DNA of 64,000 bases, taken from the NCBI RefSeq assembly GCF_029873255.1, contig NZ_CP123622.1, positions 1,824,501 through 1,888,500 on the forward strand, in the 5' to 3' direction. Of this stretch, positions 37,101-47,380 are shown piece by piece (the first letter of the stretch is position 1; the number at the start of each line of letters is the position of its first letter). The position numbers and the translations under genes are program-made. The notes beneath the pieces are model-generated. The model was not told where the DNA came from. It was given only the letters and a program-made list of their open reading frames with translations, and ran no database searches. The DNA is from Pigmentibacter sp. JX0631 (GTDB lineage: Bacteria > Bdellovibrionota_B > Oligoflexia > Silvanigrellales > Silvanigrellaceae).

Positions 37101-37637
37101 ATGCGGCTATCAAAAGATAAACTAGATTCTCTTTGTAAAATAAGGGACAAGTCTGGTTCTCGCTTTTATGAATTTTCTACTTCTTGGTGGGCTTTGTTTT
37201 TTTTCTTTATTTTGGTATCTGGTTGCGTTTTATGGAATCAACTCATACCATTTGAAAATCTAAAATTCGACCCCTATCCTTTCAATGGGTTACGAACTGT
37301 ATTGGCATTAATGGGAGCTATTCAAACCCCTCTATTACTTCTTTACAGTAGAAAATCTACAGATTATAGAAAGCATTTGCTTGAACAAGATTTTGAACTT
37401 GAAAAAAAAATATTCAAGAAAATAGAAATTATGGAACGTGAAATGCGGAACAATCATAATGAATATTTACATGAATTAAAATATTTTTCAAAGATGAATA
37501 AAAAAATGAATAGAAAAAGAAATGCAATAAAATTAGAGCAAGTAACAGACAAGAAAGATTTTATTTCGCTAGAACAAACGCAAAGGGATTCTTTACAGGC
37601 AAAGAAGACTGAAAAGAATGAAAATATGACTGCTTAA
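37101..37637 (+). CDS. DUF1003 membrane protein
   Basis: This is a 178-residue protein, ATG with AGGA 7 bases upstream. TM1 is at about residues 30-46 (LFFFFILVSGCVLWNQLIP). It is followed by FDPYPFNGLRTVLALMGAIQTPLLLLYSRKSTDYRKH, the DUF1003 signature (FDPYPF, small-residue second helix, then an N/S-R-x-x-x-D/Y-R motif). Residues 95-178 form a charged cytoplasmic coiled-coil tail (EKKIFKKIEIMEREMRNN...). The family has no settled function; members are small inner-membrane proteins sometimes linked to metal or stress responses. Its own promoter with a dyad suggests regulated expression. Confidence 0.82.
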   Translation: MRLSKDKLDSLCKIRDKSGSRFYEFSTSWWALFFFFILVSGCVLWNQLIPFENLKFDPYPFNGLRTVLALMGAIQTPLLLLYSRKSTDYRKHLLEQDFELEKKIFKKIEIMEREMRNNHNEYLHELKYFSKMNKKMNRKRNAIKLEQVTDKKDFISLEQTQRDSLQAKKTEKNENMTA

Positions 37638-37647
37638 ATGCTTAATA

Positions 37648-39192
37648 TTAATTCACCACATTTGCTACTTTAGGATGGCTTTTTTTCACATCTTTTACCG
37701 CAAAATATTTTACTAAACAAATTAATAACAAACTAAAAACAAATTGGCTAATAAGATCAAAGTAAATAGATTCATTTTGGCTTTTGAAATAGGCAAAAAT
37801 TCCAATAGCGCTTAAATGAAATGGTAAAAAGATATGATATATAAAATTAAATTTGAATGATTTTTTTACTATATCAATTATTAAAGTACCAATAAAAAAT
37901 ACATAGAAAATAATTATAGTATATTTCAATGCTAAAGTGCCGCACCATAGAAGCATAATATTAGAAAAGTAGAAACTAAAAAAAGAAATTAAATTGAAAT
38001 GTTTTACTTTAAAATTACTTGAAAAATTACTAGCTGATCTTGAAAAAATTACATAGATAGGAACATATGCCATTGTGAGAATAATAAGTGCGCAAAGAAT
38101 GGCAATCATATTTTGCCAACCAGAAACTAAAGAAATAAAAACAAGTCCGATTAATAAATTTATTATATTAGCAATATAAGGGGAGCCAAACCGGTTTTTT
38201 GCAGAGATAAAAAAAGGAAGAAATCTGTTTTCAGCGATATTACCAAGGACTCGTGAAGCGGAAATTTTATAGCTCAAACCTGTTCCAAATGGTGAAACTA
38301 TTGCATCTGCATAAAGTAGTACGCTAATAGAAGCAAAACCAAAAATAGCAAGCAAACCAGCTATAGGGCCAGCATCGCCTGCAAATTTAATATTAGCCCA
38401 TCCATTTGCAATATATTCATTTGGTAAGGAGAGATTAAAAGAAATTTGAATTAAAACATAAACAAAACATGCTATTAAAATAGAACCAAAAACAGCAAAT
38501 GGAACATTTTTTTGTGGATTATCTGTTTCATTTGCAAGAAATATTGCAGTTTGAAATCCGATAAATGAAAATGCGATTCCACAACCCGAAATTGCACTTA
38601 ACATACCTGATATTCCGCTGCTGAATAAGTCAGTAGATAGATTTCTAATTGCATTAGTTGGATTATTAAATATAACAAAAATAAAAATACAGGCAACAAA
38701 AATTGGAATAAAAACTTTAAAAACAGTAATAATTTTATTAAATTTACCCACAGTATTTATTGCAAAAATGTTTATGAAAAAAAGAAGGATCATTAAAAAA
38801 AATGACAATGCATAGCCTTGTGGTGTTAATGCAAAAGTGCTTTCATTCGTTTTTATCCAGGAAAAATAATTTGAGGCATATTGAACAGTGGCTTGAACTT
38901 CAATTGGGGGAATTAATGCGGTCCAAATCCAAGTGATTAAACTTACTAAAACTTTCCCACTTTTTCCAAATGAAAGTTCAGAAGCATCAGACAATGAATT
39001 AAAATTCTTATTAAGAATAACTTCAGCATAACTTAGTGCAATAATGCCACACATGATGCCACCAAGAATCCATGAAAGAATGCCAGAATTTCCTGCAGCT
39101 TTTGCAGTATAAAATGCTCCATATAACCAGCCCGAACCAATAATAGATCCAAGTGATAAGAATAATAAATTCATTCTCGTAACTTTATTCAT
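37648..39192 (-). CDS. APC-superfamily amino acid permease
   Basis: This is a 514-residue protein with about 12 helices. SLGSIIGSGWLYGAFYTAKAAGNSGILSWILGGIMCG is the conserved first-helix break (GSGW) that binds the amino acid alpha-carboxylate. FSFIGFQTAIFLANETDNPQKNVPFAVFGSI is the TM6/loop motif with the ENP-type sequence of the APC family. It imports amino acids by proton symport or exchange; the substrate cannot be read. It ends 10 bases from the convergent DUF1003 gene. Amino acid uptake fits the peptide-based metabolism suggested by pepQ and maeB. Confidence 0.9.
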   Translation of the reverse strand: MNKVTRMNLLFLSLGSIIGSGWLYGAFYTAKAAGNSGILSWILGGIMCGIIALSYAEVILNKNFNSLSDASELSFGKSGKVLVSLITWIWTALIPPIEVQATVQYASNYFSWIKTNESTFALTPQGYALSFFLMILLFFINIFAINTVGKFNKIITVFKVFIPIFVACIFIFVIFNNPTNAIRNLSTDLFSSGISGMLSAISGCGIAFSFIGFQTAIFLANETDNPQKNVPFAVFGSILIACFVYVLIQISFNLSLPNEYIANGWANIKFAGDAGPIAGLLAIFGFASISVLLYADAIVSPFGTGLSYKISASRVLGNIAENRFLPFFISAKNRFGSPYIANIINLLIGLVFISLVSGWQNMIAILCALIILTMAYVPIYVIFSRSASNFSSNFKVKHFNLISFFSFYFSNIMLLWCGTLALKYTIIIFYVFFIGTLIIDIVKKSFKFNFIYHIFLPFHLSAIGIFAYFKSQNESIYFDLISQFVFSLLLICLVKYFAVKDVKKSHPKVANVVN

Positions 39193-39574
39193 ATTTTATT
39201 CCTATTGCAAAATATATAATGGGAATGTTGTAGAAAAATTGTATTTAATTTAGGTTATAAAAAATAAATTTATAAAATATACTCTCCTTTCTCAGAAAAT
39301 CATTTTGAACAATTAAGATAAGTTATAAAAATAATAAAATCAACAATTTTTCAATTGGTAAAAATTTAGTTGATTTACTGTTACTTAAATGTTTCTTAAA
39401 AAAGATGACCAAAAATTTATGAATTAATGTAACAGTATGAAATTATGTTAATTTATTATTTCTAATGACACTTGAAAATATTTCCTAGTTATTTTTTTTC
39501 ATAAAAATCGATAATTAAATCAGAGTAGAGGCAAATTTAGCTGAAGGGTATTAAAAATTATTAACAAACTGCGA
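39193..39574. other. Intergenic region upstream of permease and histidine kinase genes
   Basis: This 382-base A+T-rich gap lies between divergent genes. It contains a weak 8-bp inverted repeat (AAATCAAC at 39337 and GTTGATTT at 39369). No ORF, RNA-like structure or clear promoter pair was found. It should hold the promoters of both flanking genes. Confidence 0.5.
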
Positions 39575-42500
39575 TTGCTAATAAAAAATTTTTCCAAGAA
39601 GAAAGACTCTCGTATTAAAGGGTTATGGGAGCAGTTTGATAGTAATCCCGAATTTCAATTGTTGTTTAATTCAATGAGTGAGGGAATTGTTGTTCAAAAT
39701 GAAAATGGAGTTATAATCCAAAATAATCCTGCTGCATTAGAAATTTTAGGTCTTACTGCAGACCAACTTTATGGGCGAACCTCTTTTGATCCGAATTGGA
39801 AAGCTATCAAAGAAGATGGAACTCCTTTTCCAGGAGAAGAGCATCCGGCAATAGTTTCATTGCGAACTGGAAAACCAGTTCTAAATGTTATTATGGGACT
39901 TAAATTGCCAACAGGAACAATGCGTTGGATAAAAATTAATGCTATAACAATTAAAAATATTGAAAGAAAAAGAGTTCTATCAGCATTTACGGATATTACA
40001 AATCAATTCAAAATGAATAAAGAACTTGATTTCATTTCGCAGAACTTAAAAAATCTTTTTTTTATAATAGGATCAAATGACATTATTGATAAAACTGAAG
40101 TTATATTTCAGAATAAAGAAATATTTAATTTTCTTAATGATAGTTTTATTCTTTACGTCACTGATAAAAAAGGAAATATAGTTAATGTAAATGAAAATTT
40201 TGTGAAAATATCAGGTTTTTCAAAAGAAGAACTGCTTGGCAATAATTTTAGTATTTTAAATTCAAATATGCATGAGAAAGAGTTTTTTAAACAATTGTGG
40301 TCTACAATTTTAGAAGGTAAAACTTGGAAAGGGCAAATTAATAATGCGAAGAAAGATAAAACAATTTTCGTTTTAGAGGTTATTATTTTTCCTTTAAAAA
40401 ACCTAAAGGGAGAAATTATAAATTTTTTAGCTTTTAGCAATGATGTTACTTATCAAGCCCTCAATACAATTCGATTAATTGAAGCGCAAAAAACTGCAAA
40501 AATAGGATCTTGGGAGTTTAATTTAGAAAATTTTTTACAAATCTGGTCTGATGAGCACTACAGAATTTTTGAAATATCTCCAAATCAAAGTCCCGAAAAA
40601 TTATATCAAATGTATAGAAGTAAAATTCATCCAGAAGACTTAAATCAACTTGACTTACACATAAACAAAGCTATTAAAGAAGGAACAGGATTTGTTTTTA
40701 ATCACAGAGTTTTACTTGATGGTGGCAAAAGAATAAAATATGTCCAAGGGATTGCAAAAGTAATTAAAGATCAAAATAATCATGCAAAATTTTTGATCGG
40801 CACTTGTCAAGATAGAAGTGAGTTTATCAAACTTCAAGAAGAAAATAAGCTATTACTAAAAATGTTGAAAATTGGTATTTGGAAGTATAGTATCAAAGAA
40901 AGTAAGTTTTTTTGGGATAATTTAATGTATGAACTATATGAAATTTCGGCAGATGATTTTGATGGTAATTTTCAAACATGGCTAAATTTTATTAAATACG
41001 ATAAAGACATAATTGCAGAAAATTTTAAAAAAAACTTATCAAGTGATTTAGAATACTATTCAAATTTTGAAATTAAAATGAAGTTTTCAAACAGAAAATT
41101 TATTGGAAATCGAGCCATAAAAATAAAGGAAGAATTTTCAGAAGAAACTTATTTATATGGCATTAGTTGGGATGATACTGGAGGGTCACTGAAAGAAATT
41201 GAGCTTTTAAAACAAAAAGATTTTATCGAAAAAATTTTATATAATATACCTTGCATGATTTTTGTGAAAGATTATCAAGATAATTTAAAATTTAAAGTTT
41301 TTAATAAAGCTGGAGAAAATTTTTTAGGGGTATCAAGCTCTGACTTTATTGGAAAAACAGATTATGATTTTTTTCCTAAAGATCAAGCAGATTTTTTTAT
41401 AAGCAAAGATAAACAAGTATTTATTGATAAAAATGTAATTGAAATACCAAAAGAAGAGATTAGTACAAAATTTGGTAAAAAATGGCTTAGAACATTTAAG
41501 GTTCCAACTTTCGACAATTATGGGAATCCTAATTTGTTAATAGGACTTTCCTTCGACATAACTAATGAACTTATACAACAAGAAAATTTGAAAAAATTGA
41601 TAGATGAAAATGCAGCAATTTTAAGGAGTACAAAGCTTGCTATTATAACTACAGATTTATGCGGAGTTATTTTAAGATACAATGAGGAAGCAAAACGAAT
41701 TTTACAATATGAAAATCATGAAGTTCTGAATAAATTCAATGTTACTAAATTTTTTGTAACTAGTGAAATAAGTAATTTGGCTATTGAACATTCAGATACA
41801 AATAAAGATTGTTTAGAAAATAATTTTTCTATAATTATTTGTGAAGCAAAAAAAGAAATATTTGAAGAAAGAAAATGGAATTTTATTAAAAAAGATGGAA
41901 GTAGAGTCTTAGTTAGTATAAATTTTTCTCCGCTAAAAAATAGTGAAAATGTTATTTATGGATATATGTTAATTGCAAAAGATCTAACTGATGAATTGTT
42001 AATGCAACGTAAATTAGATGAAGAAAGGACAAAGGCTATACACAACTCAAAACTTATGTCTTTAGGGGAGTTATCAGCCGGTATTATGCATGAAATAAAT
42101 AATCCATTATCAATTATTTCATCTAGCATACAGCTTTTGAAAAAAAGTAAAGATAATCAAGAGCAATTTGAACAACGATGTATGCAAATTGATAAATCTG
42201 TACAAAGAATTTTAAAAATAGTTGCCGGTTTAAAAAGATTTTCTCGTTCTAATTCTAATGATTTGCGAGAGTTAATTTATCTTTCAGATGTAATTAATGA
42301 AGTAGTAATAATCATGAATGCAAAAATAAAGGATAATTCAGTTGATCTTAGAATAAATGTTGTTTCAGAAGGAAAAATAGAAGGTGACTTTGTTGAATTA
42401 GAACAAGTTTTAATAAATTTAATAAGCAATGCAGCTGATGCAATAAAGAAACTGCCAGATAAATGGATTACAATTAATTTATTTAATGATGATTTTGAAA

Positions 42501-42730
42501 AAGAAGTAGTATTACAAATTATTGATTCAGGTGCAGGTATTTCTGAAGAAATTAAAGAAAAAATATTTAATCCTTTTTTTACAACTAAAGAAAAAGGAGA
42601 AGGAACAGGTCTTGGTTTATCAATATCAAAATCAATTATTGAGAGGCATAAAGGTATCCTTTTGGTTAATACAAAATTTAAAAATACTTGCTTTGAAATT
42701 CGCTTACCTAAAGCTGTTTATAATGAATAA
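39575..42730 (+). CDS. Soluble multi-PAS sensor histidine kinase
   Basis: This protein of about 1051 residues has no membrane segment, so it senses a cytoplasmic signal. About six PAS modules run from residue 25 to 810 (for example FNSMSEGIVVQNENGVIIQNNPAALEILG, ILYVTDKKGNIVNVNENFVKISGFSKEELLG and NIPCMIFVKDYQDNLKFKVFNKAGENFLG). The HisKA domain has the phospho-acceptor His839 in LSAGIMHEINNPLSII. The ATPase has N-box LINLISNAADAI, DSGAGISEEI, NPFFTTKEKGEGTGLGLSISKSI. No response regulator is adjacent, so it is an orphan. The TTG start at 39575 has no clear ribosome site, and the true start could be a little different. Confidence 0.9.
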   Translation: MLIKNFSKKKDSRIKGLWEQFDSNPEFQLLFNSMSEGIVVQNENGVIIQNNPAALEILGLTADQLYGRTSFDPNWKAIKEDGTPFPGEEHPAIVSLRTGKPVLNVIMGLKLPTGTMRWIKINAITIKNIERKRVLSAFTDITNQFKMNKELDFISQNLKNLFFIIGSNDIIDKTEVIFQNKEIFNFLNDSFILYVTDKKGNIVNVNENFVKISGFSKEELLGNNFSILNSNMHEKEFFKQLWSTILEGKTWKGQINNAKKDKTIFVLEVIIFPLKNLKGEIINFLAFSNDVTYQALNTIRLIEAQKTAKIGSWEFNLENFLQIWSDEHYRIFEISPNQSPEKLYQMYRSKIHPEDLNQLDLHINKAIKEGTGFVFNHRVLLDGGKRIKYVQGIAKVIKDQNNHAKFLIGTCQDRSEFIKLQEENKLLLKMLKIGIWKYSIKESKFFWDNLMYELYEISADDFDGNFQTWLNFIKYDKDIIAENFKKNLSSDLEYYSNFEIKMKFSNRKFIGNRAIKIKEEFSEETYLYGISWDDTGGSLKEIELLKQKDFIEKILYNIPCMIFVKDYQDNLKFKVFNKAGENFLGVSSSDFIGKTDYDFFPKDQADFFISKDKQVFIDKNVIEIPKEEISTKFGKKWLRTFKVPTFDNYGNPNLLIGLSFDITNELIQQENLKKLIDENAAILRSTKLAIITTDLCGVILRYNEEAKRILQYENHEVLNKFNVTKFFVTSEISNLAIEHSDTNKDCLENNFSIIICEAKKEIFEERKWNFIKKDGSRVLVSINFSPLKNSENVIYGYMLIAKDLTDELLMQRKLDEERTKAIHNSKLMSLGELSAGIMHEINNPLSIISSSIQLLKKSKDNQEQFEQRCMQIDKSVQRILKIVAGLKRFSRSNSNDLRELIYLSDVINEVVIIMNAKIKDNSVDLRINVVSEGKIEGDFVELEQVLINLISNAADAIKKLPDKWITINLFNDDFEKEVVLQIIDSGAGISEEIKEKIFNPFFTTKEKGEGTGLGLSISKSIIERHKGILLVNTKFKNTCFEIRLPKAVYNE

Positions 42731-43447
42731 TTAAATATCATTTTCAAAATGCGCATAAATTATTGCGCCTGAAGCGGCAAAACTAAATGCCATTAATGTA
42801 CCAAAAATTGGGATGTAGCACCAAACTCCTAAACCTACGCAAAGACCCCAATGTTTTATTCCAAATAAAATTCTTTTCTTCAAAGGTAAATTTAGTAAAA
42901 GTAATGTTCTATCAATATTATTCCAACCTAAATACCAAATTGCAAAGAAAAAAACCACTGGTGCAAAAAATTGGACAAAGAAAGAAAGGATAAAAAGCGA
43001 AAAGATAATAACCGCTTTTGTAATTTCTGAGATGATACTATCTATAAAATCCATGAAAGTTTGTTTAGGTACTTTTTTTCGAGAAAATTTTTCATAAGCA
43101 TTTTGTGCTATTAAGTCATAAACAGGACTTGCAACAGCATTTACAAAGGAAGTTCCAAATATCCCATAGAGTAAAACTCCCAAAATCCAAACAAACAGTT
43201 CTAAAAAAGTTGTATTAAATAGTGGACTAAAAAAACTTCCTTCCCACTTTTGTGCAAGCGAATGGAATAAAGGAATAAGCCATTTTGCTAAAATAATATT
43301 TCTAACAATCCAAAAGTAGATTACTACATTGATCAAATGAGGAGCGATGCCTAAAAAAAGCATTGCTTTATTATGTTTAAAAAATTTGACAGAATAAATA
43401 GGGGACTTGAATCCCAAAAGTAGTTGTTTAAATACTGCGATAGACAT
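42731..43447 (-). CDS. EI24/CysZ-like membrane protein
   Basis: This is a 238-residue protein. The start ATG has GGAGGG upstream. Four to five hydrophobic segments and the conserved N-terminal GFKSPIYSVKFFKHNKAMLFLGIAPHLINVVIYF, the central Pro/Asn-containing NAVASPVYDLIAQN and C-terminal KKRILFGIKHWGLCVGLGVWCYIPIFG correspond to the EI24 domain (bacterial CysZ, a sulfate permease, and relatives). No sulfur assimilation genes are adjacent, so a sulfate role is not supported by context. Its stop abuts the histidine kinase stop, and its start is 48 bases from ftsK on the other strand. Confidence 0.75.
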   Translation of the reverse strand: MSIAVFKQLLLGFKSPIYSVKFFKHNKAMLFLGIAPHLINVVIYFWIVRNIILAKWLIPLFHSLAQKWEGSFFSPLFNTTFLELFVWILGVLLYGIFGTSFVNAVASPVYDLIAQNAYEKFSRKKVPKQTFMDFIDSIISEITKAVIIFSLFILSFFVQFFAPVVFFFAIWYLGWNNIDRTLLLLNLPLKKRILFGIKHWGLCVGLGVWCYIPIFGTLMAFSFAASGAIIYAHFENDI

Positions 43448-43495
43448 TCTACCCTCCTTACTGCGGTAGAATAATGTTATAAACGGAGACTCTCA

Positions 43496-45832
43496 ATGGC
43501 CTCTTCAACTGAGTTAAAAAATAAAGCTTCAATCCATAAAATTACGCCTAAAAATGTAACAGAAGATAGAGAATATTTAAAAGAGTATGTCCATGTCTTA
43601 CTTTTAGGAATTACGTTTTGTGCTTTTATTTCAATTATAACTTACAACCCATCCGATCCAAGTTCATTTAATATTAGCTCGCATTCATACCAAAATTCCC
43701 ACACAGCGTCGAATACATTTGGTCTTCTTGGTGCTTCAATTGCAGATTGGAGTTTTCAAGTTTTTGGTCTTGGTTCCATGGTCTTTTCAATGGTGTTTAT
43801 TATACAATTACTAAATACTTTTCGCAGACCAAGGCAAAAGAGTAGATTTGCTTTAAGAGTTCTTGGTTATCCTCAATTAATCCTTTGTTATTTAAGTATC
43901 ATGTCAATTATTCTACCATCATTACATTTCAGAGGAGTTGAAATTTATTCAGGTGGTATATTAGGCCATTTAATATCAAGCTTTTTTCTTACTTATATTG
44001 GGAAATCGGGAAGCATTATTGCCTTAACTTTTTTAGGAACAGCAAGTTTAACTTTAGCATTAGGGATTCGACCTTTAACTACTCTTTCTTATTTGTTTTC
44101 TCTATTTCCCTCAAAAGCAACTAAAAATATCAGTAAAGCTTTTGCAGAAGGTCAAATTGATTCAGGATATTCTTCTGATAACGAAACTGCGCAAAATCAA
44201 ACAAAAGTAACAGTATTAAAAACAAAGCCGCAAGAACATCAACCTACAATTGGGGAAGAACAACAAAATACCTTCTTTCAATCTGATATTACATTTGCAA
44301 ATATTTCTCCAAATACTTCTTTTTTAATTAATAAAAAAGATTTTGATCATTTACTTTCAAAATTAGACTATCACAAATCATCAAGTCAAAAGAAACAACC
44401 TGAAGTTGAAGCGCAAAAATTAAGGGCTGAAGCAAGACTTATTGAAGAAAAATTAGCTACTTTTGGCGTAAAAGGTTCTGTTCTTAAAAGTCAAAACGGT
44501 CCTGTAATAAATTTACATGAATTTGAACCTGCGTCTGGAATTAAAGTGAATAAAGTTCTTGCATTACAAGATGATTTAACTTTAGCACTTAAGGCTCAAA
44601 GTGTTTTGATTGGATTACAGCCTGGTAAAAGTTCTTTAGGTATAGAACTTCCTGCATCAATCAGAGAAACAGTCTCTTTAAAGGAGATAATGGAATCCCC
44701 CTTGTTTCAAAATCCAAATATTCCTTTGCCTGTTGCTTTAGGAAAAAATGTGGATGGCTCGCTCCTTATTTCAGATTTATCTTCAATGCCTCATCTTTTG
44801 GTCGCAGGTTCCACCGGTTCAGGAAAGAGTGTTTGCATTAATGTTATGCTTCTTAGTTTAATGATCAGTAAAACTCCTAGACAACTTCGGTTATTATTAG
44901 TTGATCCAAAAATGCTAGAATTATCCATTTATGATGGAATTGGGCATTTACTTATGCCTGTGGTAACAGAACCAGATAAAGCTGCAGGAGCATTAAAATG
45001 GGCTATTGAAGAAATGGACAGGCGTTATAGGTTGATGAAAAATTATCAAGTAAGAAATATTTTGGCCTACAATAATGCTGTTACTAATGGTGAAATTAAG
45101 CAAACGGACCCAAAACAGCCGAAATTAGATTTACTACCATATATTGTTGTCGTAGTAGATGAATTGAGTGATCTTATGATGACATCTCCAAAAGATGTGG
45201 AAGACAGCATTCAGCGCTTAGCGCAAAAAGCTAGAGCCGCAGGAATTCATTTAATTTTAGCAACGCAAAGACCTAGTGTAGATGTCTTAACAGGTGTCAT
45301 AAAAGCAAATTTACCATGTCGCTTAAGTTTTCAGGTGGCTTCAAGACACGATAGTCGCACAATTATTGAAAATATTGGAGCAGAACGTCTTTTAGGAAAA
45401 GGTGACATGCTTTTCTTACCGCCTGGAATAAGTAAAGTAGTTCGTGCGCAATGTGCGTTTGTTGCTGATAAAGAAATAAATACTCTATCTAACGAATTAA
45501 AGAAATTATACCCACCTATTTATGAAGCAAATGTAATTCAAGATATTGAAAGAGTTTCTAAGGATCTTGTAAGACAAAAATCTGACAAACTAAGCGAAAT
45601 TGGTACACTCACAAGTTTTAATGAAAATGAGACTATGGACGAGAATACATTGTATGAAAAGGCTGTAGAATTTGCACGTGAAGCTGGAAATGTGAGTACA
45701 TCAAGTATTCAGAGAGAATTCCGAATAGGTTATAATCGAGCAGCACGTATAATGGATAGAATGATATTAGAAGGTATTGTTGGTCAGGCTGAAGCGACAG
45801 GAAAACCTCGACCGGTAATTAAGCGTTTTTGA
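43496..45832 (+). CDS. ftsK: DNA translocase FtsK
   Basis: This is a 778-residue protein. Four TM helices lie in residues 30-195, followed by a short linker (family members range from ~750 to over 1300). The alpha/beta motor has Walker A GSTGSGKS at 438-445, Walker B-type LPYIVVVVDELSDLMM and the arginine-rich QRPSVDVLTGVIKANLPCRLSFQVASRHDSRTI segment. The C-terminal gamma winged helix is VSTSSIQREFRIGYNRAARIMDRMILEGIVG, which reads KOPS-type polar sequences. The hexameric pump clears the chromosome terminus at the septum and activates XerCD. The RodZ-like gene follows after 26 bases, giving a division/shape pair. Confidence 0.97.
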   Translation: MASSTELKNKASIHKITPKNVTEDREYLKEYVHVLLLGITFCAFISIITYNPSDPSSFNISSHSYQNSHTASNTFGLLGASIADWSFQVFGLGSMVFSMVFIIQLLNTFRRPRQKSRFALRVLGYPQLILCYLSIMSIILPSLHFRGVEIYSGGILGHLISSFFLTYIGKSGSIIALTFLGTASLTLALGIRPLTTLSYLFSLFPSKATKNISKAFAEGQIDSGYSSDNETAQNQTKVTVLKTKPQEHQPTIGEEQQNTFFQSDITFANISPNTSFLINKKDFDHLLSKLDYHKSSSQKKQPEVEAQKLRAEARLIEEKLATFGVKGSVLKSQNGPVINLHEFEPASGIKVNKVLALQDDLTLALKAQSVLIGLQPGKSSLGIELPASIRETVSLKEIMESPLFQNPNIPLPVALGKNVDGSLLISDLSSMPHLLVAGSTGSGKSVCINVMLLSLMISKTPRQLRLLLVDPKMLELSIYDGIGHLLMPVVTEPDKAAGALKWAIEEMDRRYRLMKNYQVRNILAYNNAVTNGEIKQTDPKQPKLDLLPYIVVVVDELSDLMMTSPKDVEDSIQRLAQKARAAGIHLILATQRPSVDVLTGVIKANLPCRLSFQVASRHDSRTIIENIGAERLLGKGDMLFLPPGISKVVRAQCAFVADKEINTLSNELKKLYPPIYEANVIQDIERVSKDLVRQKSDKLSEIGTLTSFNENETMDENTLYEKAVEFAREAGNVSTSSIQREFRIGYNRAARIMDRMILEGIVGQAEATGKPRPVIKRF

Positions 45833-45858
45833 TCTTTGCAGCATAAGGAATGTGGAAC

Positions 45859-47316
45859 ATGAGCATAAACCAAGCCGCATACCCTAACGATAAAAATGCA
45901 CTTGGTGTTTCTTATGAAACGGCGGCTTTGATCGGCAAACGTCTCCGTCAAGCGAGAGAAGTTAAAAGATTATCCCCATCTCAAGTTTCAGCACGCGTGA
46001 AAATTAGAGATCGCTATATTGAAGCGATAGAAATTGGCGATTGGGATGTTCTTCCTCCCGGATTAAACGGGCGAGGTTTGATACGTTTGTATGCTAGAGA
46101 ACTCAATGTTGCTATTCCTGAATTTGAAACTTTTCACCACTTACAAACTGTTATGGTTGAACGTCAATCTGAAAGCTTAATGCAGGCATCATCAAAAAAA
46201 TCTAAATATCATCCTGCCGCAGAAGAATCTGCAGAAATTATTCGTTCTATTTCACGGAGTGATTTTCAAAAAGGAATTAACTTAGATCCAGATAACTCAA
46301 ATCATTCTCCGCAAAATTCAGCTGAGGAAAGTAATTCTGCTGCTAAAGTATACTCAAGAAATACAGGAAATTTTGGGGCAAATAGATCTGCACATGGAAG
46401 TCATACAAATATCGTAACACCTAATATTTATGATGTTCTCGGCATTCAAGTAGAAAATAAAGCTGTTTCTGCAAAAAGTGCTGAGAAAACCCATATTTCT
46501 AAGGCACAACCAGAAATAAAAATGAATGTAAATTATCAGACACTACCGACGGCTGAACCTGTGAAAATTGAACAGATTATTCCAAAAAATGTGCAGAAAG
46601 TTGAAGAAGTCGCTGAAGAATCAATGGTTAGTGAATCTGCTTATCAAGAAAGTCAAAAAGAAAATACGTTTATAGAAAAAGAACCTATATATGGAAATAA
46701 TAAGACTAAGCAACAAGAGGAAGTATTAAGAAAAAAATTAATTGATTTTAACCCGCTGCAAATTTTGGTTCTTTTATCATTTGTTATAATTTTTATTTTT
46801 CTTAGTCTGTTTCTATATTCTCGCAATAATAGTCAAGTTAAAGTTACTAATTTATCTGCAAAACAAATTGAAAATGAAGTTGGAGATTCTGAACCATTGC
46901 CAAATTCTTTAGTTGAATCAAATATTCCCGTTTTAAAAGAAACTGATAAAGTAACAAAAGCGCAGCCTCAGACTAAAACTTCAACTGAAGAAGATGCAAG
47001 TAAATCAACCCCTAACTTAACACCTCAATCAATAAATAGTGCTGAAAAAAATAAAGTAGCTTTAGATATTGAAAGAATAGCAAAATTGAATATTGCTGGA
47101 AAAGTGAATTTAGTTGTAGAGGCTGATGGACAACAAATTTTTTCTGGAGTCCATTCAGCCGGTGTCTTAGATATTCCTTTTAAAACAAAAGCTGAAATTG
47201 TTATCTCAGACTCCTCGAAAGTCAGTTTGATTTATGAAGGTATTAATCATGGGGTCATGGGATATGCTGGTAGAAAAAGAAAAATCTTATTAAATGCCAA
47301 GCCCTATGTTGAATAG
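45859..47316 (+). CDS. RodZ-like protein: HTH domain, one TM helix, C-terminal DUF4115 domain
   Basis: The gene encodes 485 residues with the start at 45859, since AAGGA (45846-45850) stands 8 bases ahead; an ATG 9 bases upstream overlaps that AAGGA. Residues 20-95 form the HTH_25/Xre-like domain (LIGKRLRQAREVKRLSPSQVSARVKIRDRYIEAIEIGDWDVLPPG) that binds MreB in E. coli RodZ. A long Ser/Glu/Asn-rich linker follows, then one TM (LQILVLLSFVIIFIFLSLFLY, about 300-320). The periplasmic end KVNLVVEADGQQIFSGV ... ISDSSKVSLIYEGINHGVMGYAGRKR is DUF4115. It links the actin-like shape scaffold to the envelope. It follows ftsK directly. Confidence 0.85.
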   Translation: MSINQAAYPNDKNALGVSYETAALIGKRLRQAREVKRLSPSQVSARVKIRDRYIEAIEIGDWDVLPPGLNGRGLIRLYARELNVAIPEFETFHHLQTVMVERQSESLMQASSKKSKYHPAAEESAEIIRSISRSDFQKGINLDPDNSNHSPQNSAEESNSAAKVYSRNTGNFGANRSAHGSHTNIVTPNIYDVLGIQVENKAVSAKSAEKTHISKAQPEIKMNVNYQTLPTAEPVKIEQIIPKNVQKVEEVAEESMVSESAYQESQKENTFIEKEPIYGNNKTKQQEEVLRKKLIDFNPLQILVLLSFVIIFIFLSLFLYSRNNSQVKVTNLSAKQIENEVGDSEPLPNSLVESNIPVLKETDKVTKAQPQTKTSTEEDASKSTPNLTPQSINSAEKNKVALDIERIAKLNIAGKVNLVVEADGQQIFSGVHSAGVLDIPFKTKAEIVISDSSKVSLIYEGINHGVMGYAGRKRKILLNAKPYVE

Positions 47317-47380
47317 TTTAATCCTTGCCTTAATCAAGCTGGAATTGTTATAACCCCCTCCTATGCTAAGGGAGAGGGCA

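Noticed and set aside
42731-43447. Functional sulfate permease CysZ
   Set aside because: The EI24-type fold is visible, but no sulfur assimilation gene is nearby, so I kept only the family-level name.
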